Of a DNA stretch of 64,000 nucleotides, positions 9,008-18,483 are shown in pieces. Source of the DNA: Neisseria mucosa. GTDB taxonomy: Bacteria; Pseudomonadota; Gammaproteobacteria; Burkholderiales; Neisseriaceae. The position numbers and the translations under genes were made by a program. The stretch is from assembly GCF_003044445.1 (NCBI RefSeq), contig NZ_POWX01000008.1, positions 44,093-108,092 on the forward strand, written 5' to 3'. Each line of letters opens with the position of its first letter. Within the stretch, counting starts at the first letter, position 1. The notes beneath the pieces were generated by a model that ran no database searches, was not told where the DNA came from, and saw only the letters and a list, made by a program, of their open reading frames with translations.

Positions 9008-9694
9008 TCATAAATATTTTTTGAGGTATTTTGCTTGAAAAAATCCAGCGATGCTTAATAAAACGACAGGAAGTAACAGAATAATTGGATCAATAGAGAA
9101 GGGCATACTTAAGTAAATAAATACGGTTGTCCAAATGATACCGGATCGCCAAAATTTGGCACGGTGGTAAATCGCAGCAGATTCCCTTGCCGCATTTTGT
9201 TGCCGGATTTTTCTCTTCATGAAACCATCAAAAACCGCACTGCATACCATAATAATCAATAACGGAATAAAAGCCATGATATTCCCGATTCGGATGGCGA
9301 TGATTTTAAGCGTATCGTTAAGGATGGACAGCTCGGCTGCAAAATTTTCCAATATTCCGGCGAAACCGGAACTTAGAGCATCATTCTGCTGGCCGTTAAT
9401 CAAAGGTTCGATTCCACTGAGTTTGAAGACAACCAAATATAAGCCGTCGTAAATCCAGCGGATAACGGCAATATGGAACGGTAGCTCGGCTGTACTGCTT
9501 TGAGCAAAAATCTCTTGGGTTCGAATCAGTTCTGATTTCAATAAATCATCCTGTCCGAAGTAGGTTTGAATAGTTACCGACGAAAAAAACAGGATTGCAG
9601 TAACCAACAAAATGATAAAAGTCCATTTGAACGGTTTTGTCAAAAAACCAATGCTGGTTGACTTGGCCAGAAATTCGGGAGATTGGTTAGCCAT
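9008..9694 (-). CDS. DUF4400 integrating-element membrane protein
   Basis: A 228-residue inner-membrane protein with a hydrophobic segment near residues 25-45, another around 155-180 and a C-terminal pair (~195-222). It overlaps traD by 8 nt and ends the traI-traD operon. In SXT/R391-like ICEs and GGI-like islands a DUF4400 protein occupies exactly this place and is thought to work with the coupling protein. Family assignment rests on context and topology more than on a motif. Confidence 0.7.
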   Translation of the reverse strand: MANQSPEFLAKSTSIGFLTKPFKWTFIILLVTAILFFSSVTIQTYFGQDDLLKSELIRTQEIFAQSSTAELPFHIAVIRWIYDGLYLVVFKLSGIEPLINGQQNDALSSGFAGILENFAAELSILNDTLKIIAIRIGNIMAFIPLLIIMVCSAVFDGFMKRKIRQQNAARESAAIYHRAKFWRSGIIWTTVFIYLSMPFSIDPIILLLPVVLLSIAGFFQAKYLKKYL

Positions 9695-11735
9695 AATATT
9701 GCCCTTCTACAAAAGCATTGTTTTCTAAGTCATCAGTGCGGTTCAAACGGACGATTTCGCGCATTTTTTCTGCAACGGCAGTCAAATCGGATGGAACGTC
9801 AATGTCCGGGTCAGGCAAAGGGAGTGGTAGCCGGATTTTATAGAGCTGCCCGCCCTCTAGTAGCGCAAAAGCCTGTCCTTTGGGCAGGTTGATCAAGTCC
9901 GATGTTTGCAGCATCGGGACGGTTTCTGTTGCTAACCGGTCTTCGTTCGAACTGGTAAAATCCTCCATGTCTTTCGGAAGGGCGACATCTCCGGCGGAAG
10001 ATACCTGGGTACCTGAAACGACTTTGACATCCGGTAGCTGGCTGGTCAGCAATTCGGCGGTTGATTCGTGCTTGACGCGGAGCATAATCATATTGTTCAA
10101 GTTGCCGGCAATTTGACCTGCTTTAGCGGCCGAACCGATTTTGGCTTCGACATCAGACCATGTTTGCGTGTAAACGGTTACTTGATAACCGGCACCGCCG
10201 GCTTTATTCAGCAGCGGAATGAACTCATCCCCGATTAATTCGTTAAATTCGTCTGCATGAATAGCCACTTTCCGTTTTTTAGTTATTCCTGACTGACCAA
10301 AGCCATGGCCGTGCTTGTAGATATGACCGGAAAGCGAAGTCAGGTCTGCAAACATAGCATTACCAACTGCTGCGGCTACTTCAGCATCGGTCAGTGCATC
10401 CAGACCCACATATACCACTGCTTCGGAAGCCATGACTTTACGCCAGTCCATAACTGGTCGCTCATCCGTTAAATCATTGAAATCCGGACTGATTAATTCG
10501 GCTACTTTGCCGCTGGTCAGTTTTTCAAGTAATGGGTACAGTGATGAAACTAATTTATCGAAGTAGGTGCGCTCATTACCTAAAATGCCGATGACGGCAT
10601 CCGTCAATGGATTGTTCGATCCTTTTGATTTCAGGAAATACGCGGTTCTAACCGTTTCCATATCCCGACCGGTTTTGCCGGCCGTTTTCTTTTGTTCTGA
10701 TTCCAAATCGTAAGATTCATATTCTTTTTCCCATCCTGGATATTCCAAGTTGAGCGTTTTTTCAAAATAGGCTTTAGCCAAATCATCCATATTCACAGCG
10801 CATTGGTAAATGCTCAAATAGGTTGGTTTGATGGAAATGGCTTCCATAATTTTGGCTAGCACGTTTACAAAACGCCATACGAATGCTTTAAATGCTGCCG
10901 AATTGCCTTCTCCTGGCAAACCATTGGACATACGGGTGGCCACTTCGGTAATCCGGGAGAAATCTCCAACAGGATTGTAACGGCAGGATACTTCGGGAAA
11001 ACCTAGGTGAAAAAGGTAAAATGGCCGTTTCATCTTTTTTGCGCGCGCATACATCATCAGCATTACATCAGCATCACCCTTAGGGTCGAACATAATGGTT
11101 ACGTCACCACGGCAGATGTCTTGGTTAATCATGACCTCTGCAAGGCGGGTTTTACCGACACGGGTGGTTCCCCAAACCCCAGTATGGCCGACGCGCTCAC
11201 CCAACGACATGTAGATTTCCTCTTCCTCAAGTTCGACGCCGTGAATTTCAGGAGAGCCACCGACGGGAGGCAAGGGGGCCACCGGATTCCACCAAGCATT
11301 TGATGAAGTCAGCTTGGTCAGCCATGTTTCTCCCGGTGTTTTGATTTCATGCAGCCGTGCAGCCTTATACAACTTTCCTGGAAGACGGAGGTGGTCGTTT
11401 TCTGGCTGGCGAATCATCATCAAACGCTGGGTATGCTTCTGCGTCCATCTAAACCCTTTTCCTAAAAACAATGCTTTGTCGGATACCGGAATTTGATCGG
11501 GAGTAGCCGCATAATAGGGGAGGTTTTTCACATTTTTCCGATACCGGCGGATGCGGTTGCCTTCAAAATAGCGTTTGACTGCCAGCCCGCTTAGAACCGG
11601 AATAACCGCATAGCGACTGATTCCGGGCAAGGGCATGAGTGTGGCTGCCAGCGTCGCGGCAGAATAGGATGCAGCGCTGCAAAATTCATAGGGGTAGCGG
11701 TATACATTTTCAGGAAGACGGATGGTCAGACTCAT
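9687..11735 (-). CDS. traD: type IV coupling protein TraD
   Basis: Coupling ATPase that hands the relaxase-DNA complex to the T4SS at the inner membrane (682 residues). An N-terminal hydrophobic pair (~18-55) is followed by Walker A GTTRVGKTRL (~190), the segment TIMFDPKGD, and Walker B VAIHADEFNEL (~488) typical of VirD4/TraD/FtsK-like ATPases. A long insert between the Walker motifs is as in SXT- and GGI-type TraD. The start overlaps the traI stop, indicating translational coupling. Confidence 0.92.
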   Translation of the reverse strand: MSLTIRLPENVYRYPYEFCSAASYSAATLAATLMPLPGISRYAVIPVLSGLAVKRYFEGNRIRRYRKNVKNLPYYAATPDQIPVSDKALFLGKGFRWTQKHTQRLMMIRQPENDHLRLPGKLYKAARLHEIKTPGETWLTKLTSSNAWWNPVAPLPPVGGSPEIHGVELEEEEIYMSLGERVGHTGVWGTTRVGKTRLAEVMINQDICRGDVTIMFDPKGDADVMLMMYARAKKMKRPFYLFHLGFPEVSCRYNPVGDFSRITEVATRMSNGLPGEGNSAAFKAFVWRFVNVLAKIMEAISIKPTYLSIYQCAVNMDDLAKAYFEKTLNLEYPGWEKEYESYDLESEQKKTAGKTGRDMETVRTAYFLKSKGSNNPLTDAVIGILGNERTYFDKLVSSLYPLLEKLTSGKVAELISPDFNDLTDERPVMDWRKVMASEAVVYVGLDALTDAEVAAAVGNAMFADLTSLSGHIYKHGHGFGQSGITKKRKVAIHADEFNELIGDEFIPLLNKAGGAGYQVTVYTQTWSDVEAKIGSAAKAGQIAGNLNNMIMLRVKHESTAELLTSQLPDVKVVSGTQVSSAGDVALPKDMEDFTSSNEDRLATETVPMLQTSDLINLPKGQAFALLEGGQLYKIRLPLPLPDPDIDVPSDLTAVAEKMREIVRLNRTDDLENNAFVEGQYYG

Positions 11736-14254
11736 GAATCTTCTCCAGTCGGTTTAGATTGAAGTAGGTTTTGGCTGTCAGCCAGTGCAATATCAATGTT
11801 GTTTGGTGGTCTGCTGTCGGCTTTCACAATTAGGTGTAGTTTGTCTTCAGGTATCAGATAGCAGTGAAACAATAACTTCCGCTGTGCTTTCACGGCTAAG
11901 GCGGTATAGATAGCAGAACGCTTGGTGCGACCATGAAGACCCAGTGCGGTAAATCCTTTTTGTGCCAAGAGGCCAGGGCAGCTTGGGTTGTTTTTGTCAA
12001 AGACCCCACCGGCGTATTCTCTAAAGATGGCCGGCGTAACCAGTAACATTCCTTGTTCGACAAAATGGACGGGGGAGCCGCTTTGGTTAACGGTAATACT
12101 GCCCTCGGCCAGTCCGTTGGCCAACCAGTTCCAAAAGCGTTTTCCCTCATCTTTTAGTGCCTGCTTTTGCCCGTCCAGTACATCATTGGCTTTTTTGTGG
12201 ATGGCAGGTTGCTGTTCCAGCATATTGTCCTGTCGGTGAACCGTGACCGGTCGTGGGGAGCGTGTCGGTAGGGATTTCCGTTCGTCTTGGATTTCATCCA
12301 AAGCGGCGGCTGCGGTATCCTCTGAGGAAAGATATTGCGGCACACTTTGTTGTGGTAAAACTGGTTTATCTTGAATATCAGGATTGGTATCGTTTTCAGA
12401 TGACGAGTTGGGTTTTTCGGCTCTTTGTCCGTTAAAGTCGGAGAACAGAGAGTCCAGAACAGACATTGCTTTTTTCTTAGGTTGTTTCTCCTGCCGTTTA
12501 GCTGTGGACAGACTGCTAGCGGTCTGTACTTCAGACGTCGTAGTAGTAACCTGATCGGGCAGAGCTGGTTGTTTCTTCTGTTCCGTCGGATTCGGTGATT
12601 CTTGTATCTTGGGGGGAATATCACTTGAAGTATCAGTATCTTCCTCTTCCAGTAGGTTGTGCAGGCTCAAAAGTGCATCAATACCTGATTTTGCTTTCGG
12701 TTTGTCTTTTTTTGGTTTGGCTTGAGGTGGCGGCAGGATTTCTACTTCCGACTTAGAAAGGGAGGATGGGGCAGGTATAACCTCAGTTTTCTGTTTGGGA
12801 ATATCTTCCTGTACTGCCAAAAAATCCATTTTGCGCACAGGCGGAAGGGGGGTGTTGTCGATTTCGTCGACTTTTTCTGTTGGCGTTAAAGCAGATTCAG
12901 CCATAATTCCTGGCTCGTTTTTCAAATCAGCAGTATCTTCTGGTGCAGGTTCGTACATCTGCAACGTTACATCAGGGCATACTTCCAACATTCCCTGAAA
13001 TTCGTGCGGGTATTGGCCGTCAGGGTACAGTGTGTTCAGTTTGAAACACAGCATTGTAAAAAAATGCGATTTAACGGCACCATCCATGCGTTCAAAACTG
13101 ACGGCAACAGGAGTAACGGCTTTACGGTTGTCTTTCGGGTTGGGGAGGACAGCACCGTATTCCAGCAAAGTATCGAAAATACGCTGATTATCTGATGGAA
13201 ATAAAGCTGCGTCAGGGTGTTTACTTTTGCCAAGATAGGTTCGGATGTAATCGGGAACATTCTTGGCCATCATAAAGACCAAATCGTCTTTTCTAAAAAT
13301 ATCGCCGCCGGCGGTAGAGGCAATGCTGAAATGGGCGCCACGTTCGGCCAACATGCTACGCAAAGTATTCATCACGATTTCGATGAGAGGCGGACGTTTT
13401 GCTGAGGAGAAACGCTGTCTTGAGCCGTGACGTAGGTCTCGAGCTGTGGACGTCATGTCGGCTTGTTTGATAATGTCCGTCAGTGGACTGTCCTGTTGCT
13501 GGCCAGAAAGATAGCTACGCAATGCTTTAATCAAATTCGGATCGGCTTCATTCATCCATTTGCGTGCATTGGACGGCACGATGCTTTGGAAAAACGTCCA
13601 ACCCAGCGCGGCATGAGCTTCGTAAGCAGCTTTATGATTCGGAAAGGTCACGCGGTACAGTTTTTTACCACTTTCGTCCATGTTGCCTGTATCGGGCATC
13701 CATAAGGAAAATTTTCTACTATTGGCTTTTTCGTATAACTCAATTTCGAAAGAAGTCAGCGTTTTACCGATGTCGTGTAGCAGGGCGGCCGTCAGGATAC
13801 CGTAGCGCCACACGGCAGTCAGACGTGCTATGTCTTCGGTTTTTGCGTTCGGCGGCCAACTGCGCGAAGAAGAAGCGAGCAGGGCGAGGGCGGCAACGTC
13901 AAGCGTATGTTTGACCAAGCCGCCGTCGCCAGCATGATGGTGAGATTCTGAGGCAGGAAGACGCTGAACAAAAGCTATGAAATTGCGTAATAAGGGCAGA
14001 CCGTCTCTGTTCCAGTTTTCATTTGAGAGACCGAGATTGGCTTTGATGTTGGCAATAGAAGGCTGTAAATCTAATTCTGCAATCAACTCATCAGCCGACA
14101 GAATCAGAAACTTATCGCCATAAATTTTTTGAACGGCAACTGAAACCGGTGCAGGGGATTGCTGCGGTTTTGAAGGTTTGCGGTTAAGGTAGAAATAGGC
14201 AGCTCCCGCGCCGCCTATTAATGCCAAGCCTGTGTAGGATAGCCAGTCCATCAT
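11732..14254 (-). CDS. traI: MOB-H relaxase TraI with HD domain
   Basis: Relaxase that nicks oriT and leads the DNA strand out. The 840-residue protein carries an N-terminal membrane stretch (~4-20), then the TraI_2 (MOB-H) domain with the histidine cluster SHHHAGDGGLVKHTLD (~103-118) and the HD motif LLHDIGKT (~156-163). A Pro/Lys/Ser-rich linker (~420-690) leads to a TraI_2_C-type domain near the C-terminus. This is the relaxase type of the gonococcal genetic island. An N-terminal hydrophobic helix that targets the relaxase to the membrane is also a known GGI TraI feature. Confidence 0.92.
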   Translation of the reverse strand: MMDWLSYTGLALIGGAGAAYFYLNRKPSKPQQSPAPVSVAVQKIYGDKFLILSADELIAELDLQPSIANIKANLGLSNENWNRDGLPLLRNFIAFVQRLPASESHHHAGDGGLVKHTLDVAALALLASSSRSWPPNAKTEDIARLTAVWRYGILTAALLHDIGKTLTSFEIELYEKANSRKFSLWMPDTGNMDESGKKLYRVTFPNHKAAYEAHAALGWTFFQSIVPSNARKWMNEADPNLIKALRSYLSGQQQDSPLTDIIKQADMTSTARDLRHGSRQRFSSAKRPPLIEIVMNTLRSMLAERGAHFSIASTAGGDIFRKDDLVFMMAKNVPDYIRTYLGKSKHPDAALFPSDNQRIFDTLLEYGAVLPNPKDNRKAVTPVAVSFERMDGAVKSHFFTMLCFKLNTLYPDGQYPHEFQGMLEVCPDVTLQMYEPAPEDTADLKNEPGIMAESALTPTEKVDEIDNTPLPPVRKMDFLAVQEDIPKQKTEVIPAPSSLSKSEVEILPPPQAKPKKDKPKAKSGIDALLSLHNLLEEEDTDTSSDIPPKIQESPNPTEQKKQPALPDQVTTTTSEVQTASSLSTAKRQEKQPKKKAMSVLDSLFSDFNGQRAEKPNSSSENDTNPDIQDKPVLPQQSVPQYLSSEDTAAAALDEIQDERKSLPTRSPRPVTVHRQDNMLEQQPAIHKKANDVLDGQKQALKDEGKRFWNWLANGLAEGSITVNQSGSPVHFVEQGMLLVTPAIFREYAGGVFDKNNPSCPGLLAQKGFTALGLHGRTKRSAIYTALAVKAQRKLLFHCYLIPEDKLHLIVKADSRPPNNIDIALADSQNLLQSKPTGEDS

Positions 14255-14679
14255 GCGTAAGCCACATAGTCGGGATGGATCATCCGCATCATTTTAAGTT
14301 TGAATTGTAGTGCCGGCGCATGAGGCTGGTCGCTGATATACAGATTGGCATTGGGGCAATAGCGGTAAAATTCGCAGAACGGTTCATTCAGACTGTTCCA
14401 GTTGCCGTTCGGTGTTTGTGCGATGAAGTAGCAGCCTTCGAACTCCCGGCTTAATAAGTCAGCGATATGTTCATCAGTCGCAGTTACAGGAAGTTGTTCC
14501 AGCAAACTGGTGGTTTTTTCAACCAAAAACGCCTCTGTGGATGTTTCATTCAGGGTATATTGCTCGATAAAACCCTCACACTGGTGCAACATTGATAACA
14601 AAATGCCGGACCACCTCGGGCTGGCTTTGTCAAAACGTTCCAAGCTGAAGCAGAGTTGGTTGAAATGATAATTGTCCAT
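14251..14679 (-). CDS. unknown protein, first gene of traI operon
   Basis: A 142-residue acidic soluble protein that overlaps traI by 4 nt (ATGA), so it is translationally coupled to it. It is helical in its first half and has an aromatic/Cys-containing block in the second (EGCYFIAQTPNGNWNS, CEFYRYCPNANLYI). I do not recognise a family. Its position directly behind the oriT/promoter gap suggests a role in relaxosome formation or in controlling traI. Confidence 0.75.
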   Translation of the reverse strand: MDNYHFNQLCFSLERFDKASPRWSGILLSMLHQCEGFIEQYTLNETSTEAFLVEKTTSLLEQLPVTATDEHIADLLSREFEGCYFIAQTPNGNWNSLNEPFCEFYRYCPNANLYISDQPHAPALQFKLKMMRMIHPDYVAYA

Positions 14680-15290
14680 GGTGAGTTTCCGAAAGTGGTT
14701 TTAGTAAAGCAAATGTTATCCTATGTAGAAAGGTAGGCAAGCGATAATCCGAATCAGGGCTTTTTCGTATTGTTTCTTGACAAAAGTCCAAAACCATGAA
14801 CTCTTTTCGGCCTTTTCTCTTTTTGACAGCCATGGTTGTCCATGGCTGTCGTTACCTTTATGGCTGTTTCTTTTTCCTTTAAGTCTTTTTAACTCTTACA
14901 TTTAAGGCGTTTCCATTAACCATTAAGCCTTTTAAAAAGGAAATATGCGGTTTTAAGCATATTTCCTTTTTGGCTTTTCTGATAAGTCCTTTACCATTTA
15001 GATTCATACTATTTCGATTTTGTCAAGAAACAATGCGATAAAAATCAAATTCATATTATTTCTGTCAAAATTTTTGACAAAGTTTCACAATCAATCCCGT
15101 CGCTTATTACGACAACTTTTAATTTAAAACCGACCTGTGGTTTGAAGATAGAGGTGGGGGTACCTTTACTTTAACCTGCTTCGTATTCTTAAAGAGGGGC
15201 GTTGGCTATCCTGTTCCATGCAGGCGTCACCGTATAGCGTCTGTTCCAGCGTCCTTCTTTAAGAATATGGGCATGTACAAGGGTCGCATC
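14680..15290. promoter_or_regulatory. divergent control region and oriT candidate
   Basis: About 600 bp without a gene between the divergent traI and secretion operons. Seen: a perfect 11-bp-arm palindrome GACAGCCATGG/CCATGGCTGTC (14823-14848); a bidirectional hairpin GGAAATATGC/GCATATTTCC flanked by T/A runs (~14939-14970); a 17-bp inverted repeat ATTGTTTCTTGACAAAA (14769-14785) with its complement at 15018-15034, each arm holding TTGACA; a TTGACA copy at ~15074; and a 12-bp stem around 15184-15267. In GGI-like systems oriT lies beside traI, so this is the best oriT candidate, but no nick site can be assigned. Confidence 0.5.
15184..15267 (+). ncRNA. structured leader of secretion operon
   Basis: TATTCTTAAAGA (15184-15195) pairs with TCTTTAAGAATA (15256-15267) around a ~60-nt loop that has its own GCTAT/ATAGC stem and two CTGTTCC copies. 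The stem would cover the first possible ATG (15267), leaving the ATG at 15291 accessible. Confidence 0.4.
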
Positions 15291-16601
15291 ATGCAGACAA
15301 ATAACCAAACCGCCATTCCCGCCGAATTTGAGATGCTGCTGCAAGAAGTAGGCAAAAAATACGACATTGGCGACTCTGGCAGGTTTATCAAGCAGAACGA
15401 AGGCGATGAAAAAGTTGTCAGCTTTCTGAATTGGGTATTTCCTTACGCCAAATCCATTAAAGCGTCCGATGTGCATTTTTCCAGCCGCGAAAACGGCTGC
15501 CAAATCCGTATCCGTCACGAAAACATGCAGATAGCCAACGAATGGCTGTTTACCCGTCAGGCCGCGCTCATCATCAATAACCAAATTCGTGCCAAATGCC
15601 GCTTGCCAATACACGATATTGACTCCTGCCTGGATTCATCGTTTTGGATGCTAGATAGTGATGGCGAAGCCATGATTGATATCCGGGTCAGCATCGCACC
15701 GACAACCTTTGGTCAAAACATTGTGTGTCGGTTGGGTAATCAGGCTACTGATTTGCCGTTATCCAAAATCGACATGCCAGAAGATGTGCGTTCTGCTTAT
15801 TTGCAAGTATTGGACAGCAAACAGGGCATGATCATTGTCAGCGGACCTACCGGCTCCGGTAAAAGTGCGACTCTAGCAGCCAGCATCAGTCATCTGAATA
15901 AAGAAACCATCAACATCATGACGGTAGAAGATCCCGTTGAAAATCGTATTCCCGGAGCCAATCAGGTCAGCATTAATCCGCACCGTACCTTTGCCAAGGT
16001 TCTGCGCTCTTTCTTGCGACAGGATCCGGACATCATCATGGTAGGCGAAATCCGTGACACGGAAACTGCTGCGATTGCTACAACTGCGGCCAATACCGGC
16101 CACTTGCTGCTCTCCAGTGTCCATGCCAATAACGCACCGGCAACATTACTGCGCTTGATGGATTTGAATGCCGAACCGTATGCGTTGGCTGAGGCTCTGC
16201 TGTGTTTCTTTTCCCAGCGCTTGGTCAGAAAACTATGCAGTAACTGCGCTAAAACGGTCAATCTGAGTGAGGAGCAACAGGATCAATTACCAACGCGTTT
16301 CCCGAACAGATCCTATTACGCCATTAACGAAAAGGGCTGTGAATTGTGCGGACATCAGGGCCATAAAGGGCGGATTCCCGTATTTGAAATGGCATTTAAT
16401 ACCAGCGAGGTCCGGCAGGCCATTCTTTCTCAGGACTTAGACGGTGTGCGTGCCGCATTATTCAAGCAATCTGTGTACCGGACATTGACCGAAGCGGCAC
16501 TAGAACTGTCAGCAGTAGCCAAAGTCGATTTTTACGATGCGTTATCCGTAACTCAAGAAACTTTTTTATCGGATGTTGGGGCAAGTTATGAAACTGTATA
16601 A
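15291..16601 (+). CDS. PilB/GspE-family secretion ATPase
   Basis: Cytoplasmic ATPase of the type II secretion/type IV pilus assembly family (about 436 residues). Walker A GPTGSGKS (~184-191), the Asp box VEDPVE, Walker B DPDIIMVGEIRD (~245), the His box SVHANNA and the tetracysteine CSNC (~315)/CELC (~346) with GRIPVFEM, which are hallmarks of GspE/PilB rather than PilT or VirB11. F-type T4SS normally have no ATPase of this kind, so its place at the head of the tra operon is notable. I chose ATG 15291 because AAGGG precedes it; the ATG at 15267 lies in a hairpin. Confidence 0.88.
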   Translation: MQTNNQTAIPAEFEMLLQEVGKKYDIGDSGRFIKQNEGDEKVVSFLNWVFPYAKSIKASDVHFSSRENGCQIRIRHENMQIANEWLFTRQAALIINNQIRAKCRLPIHDIDSCLDSSFWMLDSDGEAMIDIRVSIAPTTFGQNIVCRLGNQATDLPLSKIDMPEDVRSAYLQVLDSKQGMIIVSGPTGSGKSATLAASISHLNKETINIMTVEDPVENRIPGANQVSINPHRTFAKVLRSFLRQDPDIIMVGEIRDTETAAIATTAANTGHLLLSSVHANNAPATLLRLMDLNAEPYALAEALLCFFSQRLVRKLCSNCAKTVNLSEEQQDQLPTRFPNRSYYAINEKGCELCGHQGHKGRIPVFEMAFNTSEVRQAILSQDLDGVRAALFKQSVYRTLTEAALELSAVAKVDFYDALSVTQETFLSDVGASYETV

Positions 16602-17250
16602 AACCGCAATAGGTATCACTTTGGCAGGTTTGCTGTTTCCGAGTATGGCGGCGGCGGCACCTGATTTGCAGACACAGCAAGCTTCGAAAACAGCCGCTGA
16701 TTTAAGCGGCATCATCAAACCGTATCAAACCGTCGGCAACTTTAAAGATGAGGCGACGCGGATTTATATGTTTGTATCGTTTGAATGTCCGTATTGTGCC
16801 AGCACGTGGGCAGGCTTTGCCCAGTGGGGTCGAACCCTGCCTGAGCCGTACCAGCTGGTTTTTGTGCCACTGTTCGGAACAAAAACACAAAACGCGGCTG
16901 CTACGGCTTTCTACATCGTTAGAGACATGGCTCCTAACCGCATTAACGAATACATGCGGTTGGCTTATGGTGAAACGACCAACCGCAGGGTAACACCGGA
17001 TACCTATGTAGGCATCCTACGCAGCATGGGTTTCAGTCAGGCGCAAATCAATGCGTCACTAAACAGTAAAAACACCCAAAACCGCATTGCTCGAGCCATA
17101 GACTTGTCACGCCGCTACCGAGTTTCGGTTACGCCTTCTTTCGGTGTTGTCGGCAAATACACGACCCACGCCGGCTTTACCAACGGTGATTACAGTTTGC
17201 TGACCCAGTTATTAAACGGATTGGTATCAGATGCGATGGAAAAGATTTAA
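16588..17250 (+). CDS. periplasmic DsbA/DsbC-like thiol-disulfide protein
   Basis: Exported thioredoxin-fold protein (220 residues) with a signal peptide ending near MAAAA (~23), active site ECPYCAST (Cys at ~68 and 71) and the cis-Pro loop SVTPSFGV (~181). It probably forms or isomerises disulfides in Cys-rich T4SS parts such as TraU and TraH; DsbC-type genes have the same role in GGI and other F-like loci. It overlaps the end of the ATPase gene by 14 nt. Confidence 0.85.
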   Translation: MKLYKTAIGITLAGLLFPSMAAAAPDLQTQQASKTAADLSGIIKPYQTVGNFKDEATRIYMFVSFECPYCASTWAGFAQWGRTLPEPYQLVFVPLFGTKTQNAAATAFYIVRDMAPNRINEYMRLAYGETTNRRVTPDTYVGILRSMGFSQAQINASLNSKNTQNRIARAIDLSRRYRVSVTPSFGVVGKYTTHAGFTNGDYSLLTQLLNGLVSDAMEKI

Positions 17251-17644
17251 ACCTTACCGCCGCCTGGCTTTTTGGACGGCAACCGTACTGTACGGTCTCT
17301 GCATGATTAATGTTCCTCCAGCCCAAACATGCCAGCTACCTAATGAGCAGATTGATACGGGTCGGTTTGTTGCGCAACATTTGGACAAGCCCATGCTGAT
17401 GGCAAGCAAAACAGTATTTAGCCTGTCGCTCTATCCGAAATGCTTTGCTCCGGTATCGGAGTCAAATGGGATAGACAGTTGGACGGCCGAGGCATTGAGA
17501 CCGTTGCAGCAACATGCTTACCGCAGTTATAAAAATTGGATGTCCGTTATAGCTTGGGCGGTATTGATTAACACAGTTTGGTTTTGGTTGTTTGCAGCGG
17601 CAGCTGCTTGGAAAGGCATAAATAATGGTAATCAGCAAAAGTAA
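17231..17644 (+). CDS. unknown membrane protein in tra operon
   Basis: A 137-residue protein overlapping its neighbours on both sides (20 nt each). An N-terminal hydrophobic segment (~10-27) and a C-terminal one (~104-127) flank a periplasmic middle part with two cysteines (QTCQLPN, PKCFAP). I do not recognise a family. Its position between the Dsb-like and OmpA-like genes suggests an envelope part of the secretion machine. Confidence 0.7.
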   Translation: MRWKRFKPYRRLAFWTATVLYGLCMINVPPAQTCQLPNEQIDTGRFVAQHLDKPMLMASKTVFSLSLYPKCFAPVSESNGIDSWTAEALRPLQQHAYRSYKNWMSVIAWAVLINTVWFWLFAAAAAWKGINNGNQQK

Positions 17645-18167
17645 TTCGGCAGCAGTCGTGATGACGACATGGTTGTTGGGGGCTTGTGCATACCCTATCC
17701 AACAGGGTCAGGCACAAGCAGAGACGGCCGTAATGCCGGTGAGCGAGCGTACGGAATTGGTGGTGCTGCGCCAACCTGCCGGATATTCGGATGTGGCTTT
17801 GATAGGGATAGAGGAAGGTACCTATATCTGGAAACCGCAAGAAATCAGTCCGTTCGGAATCCAACTTTCTTTCGGTAACAGTGATGGCGGTTCGAAGCAC
17901 CTGCATACGGTGTATTTCGCTACCGATTCCGCCACCATTAGTAAAAAAGAGAAACAGCGTTTAGAAGCAATTGTCAAATCACTGCCTGAAAGCGGAGCGA
18001 TATTGTCAGGATATGCAGACCCAAGAGCCTCTGGTTCTTATAACTTGGAATTATCGCGCAGACGTGCCGATGCAGTAGCCTCTTACCTTCGTTATCACGG
18101 CATCAGCGTGGACAAAGAATGCGCTTACGGCAAATACCGGCTTCCGGATGCCAATTTGTGCCAGTAA
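17625..18167 (+). CDS. OmpA-like lipoprotein
   Basis: A 180-residue lipoprotein: hydrophobic start, lipobox LLGAC (Cys ~21), a linker domain, then a C-terminal OmpA/MotB peptidoglycan-binding domain with VYFATDSATISKKEK and the signature GYADPRASGSYNLELSRRRA. It should anchor the secretion channel in the outer membrane to peptidoglycan. Classic F-type loci do not encode such a protein; it is reminiscent of VirB7/DotK- or PilQ-associated anchors. Confidence 0.85.
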   Translation: MVISKSNSAAVVMTTWLLGACAYPIQQGQAQAETAVMPVSERTELVVLRQPAGYSDVALIGIEEGTYIWKPQEISPFGIQLSFGNSDGGSKHLHTVYFATDSATISKKEKQRLEAIVKSLPESGAILSGYADPRASGSYNLELSRRRADAVASYLRYHGISVDKECAYGKYRLPDANLCQ

Positions 18168-18179
18168 GGAGAACAGAAA

Positions 18180-18482
18180 ATGACGAATGAAGAAGTGTAT
18201 TACCCTGAATGTATCGATACCATGCAGCAGGTTCTAATTTTTGAAGCCGACGATCTGATGCCTATCTTTTTGGGGTTGGCGGCAGCGGCCATTATCAATA
18301 TGCAGGTCCGTTCACCCATGCTGTACATATTCGGGCTGCTTGGCGGCATCCTGATGAGTGTAATGTATATCAGATTGAAACGGAATGCCTTGCCCGGCGC
18401 GTTTATCCACCTGATTTACTTATGCGGCCTACCGCTGAACAAAGTCTTTAACAATGGCCTGTTGCGTCGAGTGGAGGATTGA
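18180..18482 (+). CDS. traL: T4SS protein TraL
   Basis: Small inner-membrane protein (100 residues) of F-type systems, equivalent to VirB3. After a short soluble start with the family block IFEADDLMPIFLGL come two TM segments (~33-48 and ~53-66). It lies directly before traE, the order traL-traE-traK-traB-traV being that of F and GGI. An AAGGAGAACAGAAA ribosome site precedes the ATG. Confidence 0.88.
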   Translation: MTNEEVYYPECIDTMQQVLIFEADDLMPIFLGLAAAAIINMQVRSPMLYIFGLLGGILMSVMYIRLKRNALPGAFIHLIYLCGLPLNKVFNNGLLRRVED

Positions 18483-18483
18483 T

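Noticed and set aside
16462..16680. Minus-strand ORFs inside the ATPase and Dsb-like genes
   Set aside because: Shadow frames of well-supported genes.
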